A stretch of 46,071 nt of DNA, from positions 1 through 46,071 of the forward strand of contig CAUJET010000193.1 in NCBI GenBank assembly GCA_963169665.1. Direction: 5' to 3'. The position numbers and the translations under genes were made by a program. The notes beneath the pieces were generated by a model. That model saw nothing but the letters and a program-made list of their open reading frames with translations. It was not told the DNA's origin and searched no databases. This document shows positions 1-8,331 of the stretch, one piece after another; the stretch's first letter is position 1, and the number at the start of each line of letters is the position of its first letter. This DNA is from Actinomycetota bacterium (GTDB lineage: Bacteria; Actinomycetota; Acidimicrobiia; Acidimicrobiales; Ilumatobacteraceae).

Positions 1-1
1 C

Positions 2-670
2 ACGCTCTCGCGGCTGGTGCTCCGCCTCGTCGAGGCGACCGACGGTGAGGTGCTCCTCGGAGACGTGCCCATCGGCGAGATCCCGATGCGGGAGCTCCGC
101 CGCCGCGTCGCGTTGATCCCGCAGGAGGTCGAGCTGTTCACCGGGTCGGTGCGCGACAACGTCACCCTGTTCGACACGGGGCCCACCGACGAGGCGGTCA
201 CGAGCGCGCTCCGCTCGGCCGGCCTCGACACCCTCGCCGACGGCGGTATCCATCGAGAGCTCGGCGCCGGTGGCGCCGGGCTGTCGGCCGGCGAGGCGCA
301 GCTGCTCGCGCTCGCACGTGTGTGGTTGCGCGACCCGGATCTGCTCGTGCTCGACGAGGCCACGGCCCGGGTCGACCCGGCCACCGAGGCCGCGCTGGAG
401 GCGGCCGTCGCGAAGCTCGTGCGCGGACGCACCACCCTGGTGATCGCGCACCGGCTGTCGACCCTTCGCCACGTCGACGAGATCGTGGTGCTGGATCACG
501 GCCGGGTCGTCGAACACGGTGAACGATCGACCCTCGCGGCCGACCCGACCAGTCGGTTCCATCGTCTGCTGTCGCTCGCGCTCGACGTCGACGCGCACGC
601 GCTCGACGAACTCCCGGAGCTCGACGATCTGCCGGACCTCGATCTGCCGGACCGCGGGGTGACGGCGTGA
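2..670 (+). CDS. ABC exporter ATPase subunit, C-terminal part (5' end outside window)
   Basis: The reading frame is open to the left edge, so only the C-terminal part of an ATP-binding domain is seen; the first residues (TLSRLV) look like the helix just after Walker A. Further on are a Q-loop (ALIPQEVELF), a non-consensus signature (LSAGE), a Walker B with catalytic glutamate (LLVLDEAT) and an H-loop (VIAHRLS). The tail is rich in Asp, Glu and Leu. A GTG at 17 is only an internal codon. The stop overlaps the next gene's GTG by four bases (GTGA), so the two are almost certainly the subunits of one heterodimeric exporter. In the family these proteins are inner-membrane exporters with fused membrane and ATPase domains; the substrate cannot be told. 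Confidence 0.9.
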   Translation, partial: TLSRLVLRLVEATDGEVLLGDVPIGEIPMRELRRRVALIPQEVELFTGSVRDNVTLFDTGPTDEAVTSALRSAGLDTLADGGIHRELGAGGAGLSAGEAQLLALARVWLRDPDLLVLDEATARVDPATEAALEAAVAKLVRGRTTLVIAHRLSTLRHVDEIVVLDHGRVVEHGERSTLAADPTSRFHRLLSLALDVDAHALDELPELDDLPDLDLPDRGVTA

Positions 671-2352
671 ACGTCTGGCGCCTCGCCTGGCGGGCCTCGC
701 AGCACCGGCCGCGCACCTTCTGGCTCGGCTGGACGCTGTTCGTGATGTTCTTCACCTTCCCGGTCGCGATCGGGTGGCTGCTCGGCACGGGGTTCGACGC
801 GGTGTCCGACGGTCGTCACTCGCGCGTGTACGTGATCGCCGCGTGCATCGCGGTGCTCGAGGTGGCGCGCATGGCGACCATCCACGCCGGGGCGCTCGTG
901 TGGACCCAGGCCTGGGTGCACATCCAGACGCTGCTGCGCGCCAACATGCTCGCTGCGCAGATGGCGAGCGGCGGGCCGGAGGCGGGACAGCCGGTCGGCT
1001 CCGCGGGCGAGGCGATCACCCATTTCCGCGACGACGCAGAGGACGTGGCGATGCTCGTCGACGGCATCCTCGACGTGAGCGCCGGCGTGGTGTTCACCGT
1101 GGGCGCATCGTTCGTGCTCGGCAGCATCGACGCTCGCGCCGCCGGGGTGCTGCTCATCCCACTGGCCGGTGTCGCCCTCGCGACGCGCACCCTCGACACC
1201 CGGATCAAGCGATTCCGCGCTGCCGACCGTGCAGCGGCCTCCGCGGTGAGCGGCATGGTCGGCGACGTGATGGCGGCAGCCACGACCGTGAAGGTGAACG
1301 ACGCGGTCGACTCGACCATCGCCCGGCTGCAGCGGCTCGTCGATGCCCGGCGGCACACGGCCGTGCGCGACCGTGTGCTCGACGAGAGCGTGTGGGCCTT
1401 CAGCCAGGGCGCGGCCGACGTCGGGCTCGGCCTCGTGCTGCTCGTGAGCGCCGGGGCGATGGCCTCCGGTGAGTTCGCCGTCGGCGACCTCGCCGTGTTC
1501 ACGGCCTACCTCGGCTGGCTCAGCTTCCTGCCGCGGATGATCGGCCGGATGTTGGCCCGCCGCAAGCAGGCGAGCGTCGCGTTCGGGCGGATGGGCGGCC
1601 TCGTCGCCGACGCGAACCCCCGCCACGTGGTGGACGACCGCGACCTGCCCATCGCACGACGGGACGTGCGGGTACGACCGGCGACGGTGCGGCCCGCACG
1701 CGTACCGCTCGACGAACTGGAGGTGCGCCACCTCCGCGCCACGTATCCCGGCGGCGCCGGCGTGCAGGACGTGTCGTTCCGCGTGCGACGCGGCAGCTTC
1801 ACGGTGATCACCGGCGAGATCGGATCGGGCAAGAGCACGCTGCTGCGGGCCGTGCTCGGCCTCGCCGCCCGGGCGGAGGTGTCGGGCGAGGTGTGGTGGA
1901 ACGGGCGGCGCCTCGACGATCGGGCAGCGTTCCTCGTGCCACCGAACGCCGCCTTCCTCCCGCAGGTACCCCAGCTGATCTCCGACTCGCTCGCCGACAA
2001 CGTCGCGCTCGGGCCGGTCGACGACCTCGCCCTCGCGACCGCGTTCGAACTGGCGGCGGTGGCCTCCGACATCGCCGCGATGCCCGACGGTACCGGCACG
2101 CTCATCGGACCGCGTGGCCTGCGCCTGTCGGGCGGGCAGCGCCAGCGGGTGGCGACTGCGAGAGCGCTGGTGCACGCACCGGAGCTGGTGGTGCTCGACG
2201 ACCTGTCGAGCGCGCTCGACGTCGAGACCGAGCTGCAGTTGTGGACCAATCTGGCCGCGGCCGGCATGACCGTGATCGCCGTGTCGCACCGGGCGGTGGC
2301 GTTCGAGCGAGCCGACCAGGTGGTGCGGCTGCGAGCGGGCCGCGCGGTGTGA
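667..2352 (+). CDS. ABC exporter, fused membrane and ATPase domains
   Basis: About 561 residues: a six-helix type membrane domain over roughly residues 1-300 and an ATPase domain from about 345 on. Visible motifs are Walker A GEIGSGKST (about 383-391), Q-loop FLPQVPQ (about 433), a consensus signature LSGGQ (about 487-491), Walker B LVVLDD (about 507-512) and a following His in VSHRAV. The Walker B catalytic Glu is replaced by Asp. With the degenerate signature of the preceding subunit this gives one consensus and one degenerate ATP site, the pattern known from heterodimeric exporters such as TM287/288 and BmrCD. The GTG start is set by the four-base overlap with the upstream gene. Substrate unknown; drug, lipid or peptide export are all possible. 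Confidence 0.9.
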   Translation: MNVWRLAWRASQHRPRTFWLGWTLFVMFFTFPVAIGWLLGTGFDAVSDGRHSRVYVIAACIAVLEVARMATIHAGALVWTQAWVHIQTLLRANMLAAQMASGGPEAGQPVGSAGEAITHFRDDAEDVAMLVDGILDVSAGVVFTVGASFVLGSIDARAAGVLLIPLAGVALATRTLDTRIKRFRAADRAAASAVSGMVGDVMAAATTVKVNDAVDSTIARLQRLVDARRHTAVRDRVLDESVWAFSQGAADVGLGLVLLVSAGAMASGEFAVGDLAVFTAYLGWLSFLPRMIGRMLARRKQASVAFGRMGGLVADANPRHVVDDRDLPIARRDVRVRPATVRPARVPLDELEVRHLRATYPGGAGVQDVSFRVRRGSFTVITGEIGSGKSTLLRAVLGLAARAEVSGEVWWNGRRLDDRAAFLVPPNAAFLPQVPQLISDSLADNVALGPVDDLALATAFELAAVASDIAAMPDGTGTLIGPRGLRLSGGQRQRVATARALVHAPELVVLDDLSSALDVETELQLWTNLAAAGMTVIAVSHRAVAFERADQVVRLRAGRAV

Positions 2353-2355
2353 CCG

Positions 2356-3438
2356 TCAGCTCGCGAGCTGCACGGCCGCGAGCGACGTGAGCGCCACCAG
2401 CGCCCAACTGGCCGCGCCGAGCACGAGTGGACGACCGCCGAGGACGCGCAGCCGGCGCCACACCACCTGGCTGCCGAGCCCCACCAGGCCGGCGCCGATG
2501 AGGAACGTCTCCAGGTGCTGCGCCGCAGCGAGACCGTCTGCCGGGACGACCCCGGTGGATCGCAGCGCTGCCGCTCCGAGGAACGCCACGACGAACCACG
2601 GCAGCAACGGCGGACGCCGGGCCGCGGCCGTCGCCGGGCCGGCCATCGTGGGCGTCGTCGGCGCGGATCGACGGCGGCGGCGCTGTGCCTCGATCGCAAC
2701 CGCACCGAGCAGCGGTGCGAGCAGGGCGACGCGGGTGAGCTTCACCACCACCGCGGCGCGTACCGCCTCGTGGTCGCGCGTCGATGCGGCGGCGACCACC
2801 TGACCGACGTCGTGCACCGACGCACCGACCCAGGCGCCGAACATCTCGCTCGACAATCCGAGCAGACCGCCGACGGCGGGCAGCACCCCGATCGCCAGCG
2901 ATCCGCACAGCGCGACGAGGGCGATCGAGTAGGCGACCTCCTCCTCGCTCGCGTCCGAGAACGGCTCGGCCGCGGCGATCGCCGAGGCGCCGCAGATCGA
3001 GTAGCCGGTGGCGACCAGCAGCGCGAACCCTGGTGGCACCCCGAGAAGTCGGGCGAGCAGGCGCGTCCCGACGAACGTGCCGAGGACGACGACCACGACT
3101 GCGACGAGCATCCCCGGACCGAGTTCGGCGATCTCGCCCAGCGAGAGCCGGAGACCGAGCACGACGATGCCGGTGCGCAGCACGTGTCGACCTGCGAACC
3201 GCAGCCCCGGCGCGAACCGCGCGTGGCGGAGCGGCAGGTTGCCGATGAACACGCCGACGACGACCGCGACGACGTGCGCCGACACCGACGGCCACCACTC
3301 GTGGACCGCGAGGCCGATGGCCGCACCGCCACCCGCGAGCGCGAGTCCCGGCCATGCGGCGCTGTGCTGGCCCGCCCAGGAGCGGTCGGCACCAGCAGCG
3401 ACAGCAGACGCCGCGGGAGCAGGGATGTTCGGCACCAC
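2356..3438 (-). CDS. YeiH/UPF0324 family membrane protein (putative sulfate exporter family)
   Basis: About 360 residues, strongly hydrophobic, with around ten membrane segments separated by short loops and one longer basic cytoplasmic-looking loop near residues 245-275. Family-like stretches include GVFIGNLPLRHARFAPG, GYSICGASAIAA and ASVHDVGQVVAAA, typical of the Cons_hypoth698/YeiH group. Two adjacent GTG codons (3438 and 3435) could start it; the first gives the length shown. It is divergent from a LysR-type regulator, the same arrangement as yeiH-yeiE in enterobacteria. By that analogy it is an inner-membrane transporter, often labelled a sulfate or anion exporter, controlled by the neighbour. 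The substrate is not established from sequence. Confidence 0.85.
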   Translation of the reverse strand: MVPNIPAPAASAVAAGADRSWAGQHSAAWPGLALAGGGAAIGLAVHEWWPSVSAHVVAVVVGVFIGNLPLRHARFAPGLRFAGRHVLRTGIVVLGLRLSLGEIAELGPGMLVAVVVVVLGTFVGTRLLARLLGVPPGFALLVATGYSICGASAIAAAEPFSDASEEEVAYSIALVALCGSLAIGVLPAVGGLLGLSSEMFGAWVGASVHDVGQVVAAASTRDHEAVRAAVVVKLTRVALLAPLLGAVAIEAQRRRRRSAPTTPTMAGPATAAARRPPLLPWFVVAFLGAAALRSTGVVPADGLAAAQHLETFLIGAGLVGLGSQVVWRRLRVLGGRPLVLGAASWALVALTSLAAVQLAS

Positions 3439-3488
3439 CGCATCGTGCGCTCGACGTGCACGGTGCGGAACCCGTGCATCTCCTGCAT

Positions 3489-3509
3489 GTCATAGGCTCT
3501 GCCTATGAC
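3489..3509. promoter_or_regulatory. LysR-type operator overlapping the lysR start
   Basis: A perfect inverted repeat with 9-base arms, GTCATAGGC and GCCTATGAC, separated by TCT. It contains the T-N11-A core (T3493 to A3505) expected of LysR sites, and it covers the ATG at 3505. Placed between the divergent yeiH-like and lysR genes, it is probably the autoregulatory site of the LysR protein. Confidence 0.6.
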
Positions 3510-4437
3510 TTCGGCCCCGACGCCGGGAACACTGCGGGTGGACGACCTCGTCGGCCTCGAGCTGTTCATCGACACCATCCGGTTCGGCAGCATCTCCGCG
3601 GCGGCCCGCCAGCACCACCTCTCCCAACCGTCGGCGACCGAACGGCTTCGGCAGCTGGAACGTCGGTTGGGGGTGGCACTGTTGCGGCGGGGACCGGGCG
3701 GCTCGGCACCCACCGAGGAGGGCCACGCGGTCGCCGAGTGGGCACACGACGTGCTCGCCTCGATCGATCGGCTCGCCGTCGGCGTCGCTGCGCTCCGGAC
3801 GGACGCTGTCCGCCACCCGCTCCGGATCATGGCGAGTCTCACGGTCGCCGAGTACGCGTTGCCCGACTGGCTGCACGCGCACCGTGCCACCGGTGGCGGA
3901 CCGGTGGAGCTGGCGGTCGGCAACTCCGTGGCGGTCGCCCGGACGGTGGCCGACGGCGACGTGGTGCTCGGTTTCGTGGAGACGCCACGACGCTTCCCGG
4001 GGTTGTCGTCCACGGTCGTCGGCGGCGACACGCTCACCGTGGTGGTGTCGCCGGACCATCCCTGGGCCCGACGGCGGCGAGCGCTGGCCCCGGTCGACCT
4101 CGCGTCGACGCCGTTGCTGCTGCGCGAACAGGGCTCGGGCACTCGCGATGCGTTCGAAGCGGCGCTCGCCGCCGTGGGCCACACGGTCGCGGAACCGCTC
4201 GCCGTGCTCGCGTCGACGACCACGTTGAAGACGGCGGCGATGGCGGGCGACGGCCCGTCCGTATTGAGCGAACTCGCGGTCGCCGGCGAGCTCGCCAGCG
4301 GTCGGCTGGTCGCCGTGCCGGTCGCAGGGCTCGACCTCCGGCGCGAGTTCCGCGCACTCTGGCGGCCGGGAGCGACGGGACACGACGTCCGCGGGTTCGT
4401 GCGACTGGCGCGCCAGGCCGAGGCACGGCGAGGGTGA
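3505..4437 (+). CDS. LysR-family transcriptional regulator
   Basis: 310 residues, the usual length of the family. The N-terminal winged helix-turn-helix (about residues 13-72) carries the typical FIDTIRFGSISAAARQHHLSQPS pattern, of which the key elements are the conserved GS-x-SAAA turn and the SQPS recognition helix. The rest is a periplasmic-binding-protein-like effector domain of two lobes, with the conserved LLLREQGSGTRD stretch near residue 210. It is divergent from the YeiH-type gene, and an inverted repeat with a T-N11-A core sits on its start codon, indicating negative autoregulation and probable control of the transporter. The effector is unknown; YeiE and CysB/Cbl relatives respond to sulfur compounds. 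Its stop overlaps the next gene by four bases. Confidence 0.93.
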   Translation: MTSAPTPGTLRVDDLVGLELFIDTIRFGSISAAARQHHLSQPSATERLRQLERRLGVALLRRGPGGSAPTEEGHAVAEWAHDVLASIDRLAVGVAALRTDAVRHPLRIMASLTVAEYALPDWLHAHRATGGGPVELAVGNSVAVARTVADGDVVLGFVETPRRFPGLSSTVVGGDTLTVVVSPDHPWARRRRALAPVDLASTPLLLREQGSGTRDAFEAALAAVGHTVAEPLAVLASTTTLKTAAMAGDGPSVLSELAVAGELASGRLVAVPVAGLDLRREFRALWRPGATGHDVRGFVRLARQAEARRG

Positions 4438-4958
4438 CGACGACCTGGAACACCGACGGCGGCGTGCACGAGATCCCGCTCGACGGGCCGAACGTCCGAC
4501 CGAAGGGCCGGCTGAGCGGGCGGCTCTGGCTGTGCGGCAAGCACGTGATCGGCCCCGACCCCGAGGGGCTGCTCGAGCGCCTGGGCGCCGACGCGGTGGT
4601 GTGCCTCACCGAGCGTCACGAACTCGCCGACCGGTACCCGGCGTACGTGTCGTGGCTCGAGCACGATCCGCGAGCGGTCTGGTTCCCGGTGCACGACCTC
4701 CATGCACCATCGCTCGATGCGGCGCGGCCGTTCTACGGGTCGCTGCTCGACCGGCTCGCCGACGGCGAGGGGTTGATCGTCCACTGCGCGGCGGGCATCG
4801 GGCGCGCAGGGACGACGGCGGTGGCGGTGCTGGTGCTGTCGGGCTGGGATCTCACCGCTGCGCTGGCCCACGTGCGCGCCCACCGACCGATGGCCGGCCC
4901 GGAGGCCGGGAGCCAGCTGGAGCTCCTGCGCCGCCTCGCCGACCCGTCGGGCACCTGA
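4434..4958 (+). CDS. Dual-specificity/tyrosine phosphatase-like protein
   Basis: 174 residues from a GTG whose four-base overlap (GTGA) with the LysR stop fixes the start; longer in-frame extensions run antisense or frame-shifted through lysR and are not credible. The P-loop HCAAGIGRAGT (about 116-126) matches HCxxGxxR(S/T), with Cys117 as nucleophile and Arg123 binding phosphate. An upstream FPVHDLHAP (about 83-91) supplies a plausible general-acid Asp87. It resembles the small, soluble, cyclin-dependent-kinase-inhibitor-3-like phosphatases of bacteria. Substrate unknown. Translational coupling to a LysR gene is unusual but may be only positional. Confidence 0.85.
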   Translation: MTTTWNTDGGVHEIPLDGPNVRPKGRLSGRLWLCGKHVIGPDPEGLLERLGADAVVCLTERHELADRYPAYVSWLEHDPRAVWFPVHDLHAPSLDAARPFYGSLLDRLADGEGLIVHCAAGIGRAGTTAVAVLVLSGWDLTAALAHVRAHRPMAGPEAGSQLELLRRLADPSGT

Positions 4959-4970
4959 CGCCACGCTGCC

Positions 4971-4998
4971 CTGATCGGCCCTGGCCAGCGCCGATCAG
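4971..4998. terminator. Inverted repeat between convergent genes, possible bidirectional terminator
   Basis: Perfect 9-base arms CTGATCGGC (4971-4979) and GCCGATCAG (4990-4998) around a 10-base loop, lying between the convergent phosphatase and M20 peptidase genes and covering the peptidase stop codon. No T run follows on either strand, so termination activity is inferred from position only. Confidence 0.45.
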
Positions 4999-6374
4999 GA
5001 CTGGAGATCGCGGACGACGTCGAGCCAGAGGTTCGTCGTCAGCCGCAACGACTCGACGTCGATGCGCTCGTCGTTGCCGTGGAACCGTCGGCCGAAGTCG
5101 GACGGGTCGAGGTCGGGACTGAACAGCCCTGCGCCGTACGCGACCGACCCCATCGCCCGGTAGACGCGCGAGTCGGTGAAGCCGACGACGAGCTGCGGCG
5201 TCGGGCGGGCGGTCGGGAACGGCCTGGCGATCGACCGTTCGAGCGCGTCCCACAATGGTGTGTCGGTGCGGCTGATCGTCGACGGATCGTTCATGACGAC
5301 CTCCACCTCGACGCGTTCGTACAGGTCGCCGAGCGCGGCGCGCAGGTGGGCCTCCACGTCGTCGGGGCCCTCGCCGGGCAAGGTGCGCACGTCGACGCCG
5401 ATGTCGACGCAGTCGGGGATCACGTTGGTCTTCATGCGCGTCGTCGAACCGTCGCGCTGTTCGCCCGGGCCGATCGTGTTGCAGGAGAAGGTGGTGTGCG
5501 TGCACGCGTGCAGGTGCGCGCCCGGACCCGGCACCGGCAGCGCGTCGAGGAACGCGTCGATCTGCTCGGGGTCGAGGAGCGCCGCACGCGTGGCGTCGTC
5601 GAGACCGAGGGTGTCGACCCGAGTGCGCCACAGTTCGTGGAAGCGAGGCGCGGGCCGGTAGTCGCCGAGCCGCTGGACGACCGCCGCTGCGGTGAGCAGC
5701 GCGTTGTTCGCCTTGAACGGCGTGGAGCCGTGGCCGGGGGTGCCGCGCACGCGCAGCCGCCGCCAGGCGACACCCTTCTCCCCCACGTTGATGCCGATCC
5801 ACGGCTGTTCCTTCGGACCTGAGTGCAGCCCGCCGTTCTCGGTGAGGACGTAGTCGGCGTACACGGCGTCGCGCTCGTGGTCGGCCATCCACTGCATGCC
5901 GTGCGCACTGCCCGACTCCTCGTCGGCGACCGCGACGTACAGCAGGTCGCCGCGGGGCCGGAACCCGGTGCGCGCGAGGTGTCGGAAGGCGACCGCCATC
6001 GACGAGGTGAGGTTGAGCATGTCGACCGCGCCGCGCCCCCACACCTCGCCGTTCACCAGCTCACCTCCGAACGGGTCGCGGGTCCAGCCCTCGCGGTTGA
6101 CGGGCACGACGTCGGTGTGTCCCATGAGGCACAGGCTCGGCGCCGTGGGGTCGGTGCCCTCGATGCGGGCGACCAGGGTGGTGCGCCCCGGCGTCGGTTC
6201 GAACGTCTGGACGTCGAAGCCGGCCGTCCCGAGGAACTGCTGCAGCACGTCGCTGTTGCGCACCTCCTGACCCGACTCGGCCGTACCGTCGTTCACGCAC
6301 TCGTTGCGGATCATGGTCTGCAGCAGGTCGACCGTCTCTGCGGTCAGCCCGTCGAGCGTGCGTTCGTCGTTCAT
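4995..6374 (-). CDS. M20-family zinc peptidase/deacylase
   Basis: 459 residues, usual for the ArgE/DapE/carboxypeptidase G2 family. Metal and catalytic residues are visible: His86 and Asp88 in MGHTDVV, a bridging Asp near 118 in GRGAVDML, and the Glu pair in DEESG (about 151-153). A second domain inserted in the middle carries the dimerisation fold. These enzymes hydrolyse N-acyl or dipeptide amide bonds in the cytoplasm. It is the last gene of a minus-strand run that also holds an acyl-CoA ligase, agmatine deiminase and urease genes, 23 bases after the ligase. A role in releasing an amine or amino acid from an acylated or carbamoylated nitrogen compound is inference; substrate unproven. Confidence 0.88.
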   Translation of the reverse strand: MNDERTLDGLTAETVDLLQTMIRNECVNDGTAESGQEVRNSDVLQQFLGTAGFDVQTFEPTPGRTTLVARIEGTDPTAPSLCLMGHTDVVPVNREGWTRDPFGGELVNGEVWGRGAVDMLNLTSSMAVAFRHLARTGFRPRGDLLYVAVADEESGSAHGMQWMADHERDAVYADYVLTENGGLHSGPKEQPWIGINVGEKGVAWRRLRVRGTPGHGSTPFKANNALLTAAAVVQRLGDYRPAPRFHELWRTRVDTLGLDDATRAALLDPEQIDAFLDALPVPGPGAHLHACTHTTFSCNTIGPGEQRDGSTTRMKTNVIPDCVDIGVDVRTLPGEGPDDVEAHLRAALGDLYERVEVEVVMNDPSTISRTDTPLWDALERSIARPFPTARPTPQLVVGFTDSRVYRAMGSVAYGAGLFSPDLDPSDFGRRFHGNDERIDVESLRLTTNLWLDVVRDLQS

Positions 6375-6397
6375 CTCCCGAGTCTCCCAGAGCCGGA

Positions 6398-7849
6398 TCA
6401 GGAGCCGAGCCGCGCCGCCCGCAGCGCGGAGCGGCGCACCTTGCCGGCGTCGTCGCGCAACGCCTCTTCGACGATCTCGAACGTGCGCGGGATCTTGTAG
6501 ACCACCAGTCGCTCGGCGAGGAAGGCCCGCAGCTCCGCCTCGTCGATCGAGCCGGCGTCGGCCTCGATGATCGCGTGCACCGTGTTGCCCTTGTCCTCGT
6601 CGGGCAGCCCGATGACCGCCACCGAGCGCACCTGCGGGTGTTCCTGGATCGCGAACTCGACCTCGGCCGGATAGATGTTGGCGCCGCCCGACAGGATCAT
6701 GTCGGCCGCACGGTCGCCGAGGTAGAGGTAGCCGTCCTCGTCGACCCAGCCCATGTCGCCGAGCGACTCCCAGCCGCCGTCACGCGTGCGCGGCTCGGCG
6801 CCGACGTAGCGATAGGTGGGGGTGTCGCGCAGGTTGCGCAGCCACACCTCGCCCATCTCCCGCGGCGGCAGCTCGTTGCCGTCGGCATCGGTGATCTGCA
6901 CGCTGCCCGGCACGGGGCGGCCGACCGAGCCGCGGTGCGCGAGCCACTCGCCGCCCGTGATCACGGTGGCGGTCTGGCCCTCGGTGCCGCCGTAGAGCTC
7001 GAAGATCCGCTCGGGGCCGAGCCAGTCGATCCACACCTGCTTCAGCCACTCGGGGCACGGCTCGGCCAGGTGCCACAGCACCTTGAGGCTGCTCACGTCG
7101 TAGCCGAGGCGGACGTCCTCCGGGAGGCGCCAGATGCGCTTCATCATCGTCGGCACCATGTAGACGACCTCGCCCCGATGGCGTTCGATCGCGGCGAGCG
7201 TGCCCTCGGGGTCGAAGCGCGGCAGCACGGCCACGCCGTTGCCGTACAGCAGACCCTGCACCGACCAGATGAGCGGACCGTTGTGGTAGAGCGGGCCGGG
7301 CATGATCATCGGGCCCGTCGCGCCGACGAGGATCGTCGACGGCACCTCCGGGTCGAACGCTGCCGGGTCGCCCGACACGATCAGCTTCGGCCGTCCGGTG
7401 GACCCGCCCGAGGTGGGCGCCTTCCACTCCTTCGAGATCCGCTCCTCGAGCACCGCGTCGGCCGGACGCGCCGAGGCCCGGTAGCCGATCGGGAGACACA
7501 CCCGACCCGGCAGCGAGCCCTCGGGCACGCCGAGCACCGCGCTCGGGTTCGCGAGCTCGACGATCGCGTCGATCTCGCGCTGGGGCAGCCGTGCCGACAC
7601 CGGCTGCGGGGTCGCGCCCAGCCGCCATGCCGCCGCGAACGCGACGAACCAGTCGACCGAGTTCGGCAGTGCGATGGTGACCATGTCGCCCTCGGCGACG
7701 CCGCGCTCGCGGAGGTCGAACGCGAGGTCGTCGACCAGCTCGGCGAGCTCGGCGTAGGTGACGGCCTCGTCGCCGCAGGTGACGGCGGGCCGGTCGCCGT
7801 GCGACACGGCGAGCTCGCGGAGGCGTCGGCTGTAGGAGACGACGGCCAT
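6398..7849 (-). CDS. AMP-forming acyl-CoA ligase (bile acid-CoA ligase-like)
   Basis: 483 residues, a little short for an acyl-CoA synthetase. The phosphate-binding loop TSGGSTGRPK (about 146-155), the YGGTEGQ motif, the GDMGWVDEDGYLYL hinge region and a C-terminal domain with a Lys in DDAGKVRR are all present, so activity as an adenylate- and thioester-forming enzyme is likely. The compact N-terminal domain resembles the branch annotated as bile acid-CoA or steroid acid-CoA ligases; the true acid is unknown. It starts immediately after the VOC gene stop (one base between) and precedes the M20 peptidase by 23 bases, so all three are likely cotranscribed. Confidence 0.88.
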   Translation of the reverse strand: MAVVSYSRRLRELAVSHGDRPAVTCGDEAVTYAELAELVDDLAFDLRERGVAEGDMVTIALPNSVDWFVAFAAAWRLGATPQPVSARLPQREIDAIVELANPSAVLGVPEGSLPGRVCLPIGYRASARPADAVLEERISKEWKAPTSGGSTGRPKLIVSGDPAAFDPEVPSTILVGATGPMIMPGPLYHNGPLIWSVQGLLYGNGVAVLPRFDPEGTLAAIERHRGEVVYMVPTMMKRIWRLPEDVRLGYDVSSLKVLWHLAEPCPEWLKQVWIDWLGPERIFELYGGTEGQTATVITGGEWLAHRGSVGRPVPGSVQITDADGNELPPREMGEVWLRNLRDTPTYRYVGAEPRTRDGGWESLGDMGWVDEDGYLYLGDRAADMILSGGANIYPAEVEFAIQEHPQVRSVAVIGLPDEDKGNTVHAIIEADAGSIDEAELRAFLAERLVVYKIPRTFEIVEEALRDDAGKVRRSALRAARLGS

Positions 7850-7850
7850 G

Positions 7851-8258
7851 TCAGCCGGCCTGCAGGAACTCGACCCAGTTGCCGTCGGGGTCCTCGACGA
7901 TCGAGATGCTGATGCCGGCGCGGATCTCGCGGGCGGGCACGACGACCTTGGCGCCGGCAGCGGCGCACGCGTCGGTGATCTCGGCGAGGTTCGACACCGA
8001 GATCGTCCAGTACCGGTAGCCGTAGGCGCCGGGGATGCCGCCGGGAGGCGCCGAGGCGGGCGGCTCGTTGCTGGGATGGACGAGCTTGATGAGGCTGGTG
8101 CCGCACATCAGCCGGTACATGGTGCCGCCGCCCCCGGGCATCGGGTTCGAGCCGGCGTCGACGAACCCGAGCGTGTCGCGGTAGAACGCGAGCGACCGCT
8201 CCGCGTCCCGGATCACGATGCCGAGATCGATCGAGTCCTTGGTGAGCTGCACGCCCAT
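7851..8258 (-). CDS. VOC/glyoxalase-fold protein
   Basis: 135 residues using the ATG at 8258, which has a strong AGGGGGA ribosome site just upstream; a longer version starting at 8306 would lack one. Two beta-alpha-beta-beta-beta modules are recognisable: residues from about 8 (DLGIVIRDAERSLAFYRDTLG) and from about 75 (YRYWTISVSNLAEITDAC), ending in EDPDGNWVEFLQ, the standard C-terminal element of the vicinal oxygen chelate fold. Members are metal-dependent isomerases, dioxygenases or resistance proteins. It sits between agmatine deiminase and an acyl-CoA ligase on the same strand. Function not predictable in detail. Confidence 0.88.
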   Translation of the reverse strand: MGVQLTKDSIDLGIVIRDAERSLAFYRDTLGFVDAGSNPMPGGGGTMYRLMCGTSLIKLVHPSNEPPASAPPGGIPGAYGYRYWTISVSNLAEITDACAAAGAKVVVPAREIRAGISISIVEDPDGNWVEFLQAG

Positions 8259-8331
8259 GAGATCCCCCTGAGATCGCGGCGACGCACCCCACGTCGCCGC
8301 TCGCACCCTAGGAGACGCGACGAGCCGCGGC

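Noticed and set aside
496..2289. Long antisense frame of about 597 codons opposite the ABC exporter
   Set aside because: Typical of GC-rich DNA: His/Arg/Gly-rich translation in the shadow of a clear gene.
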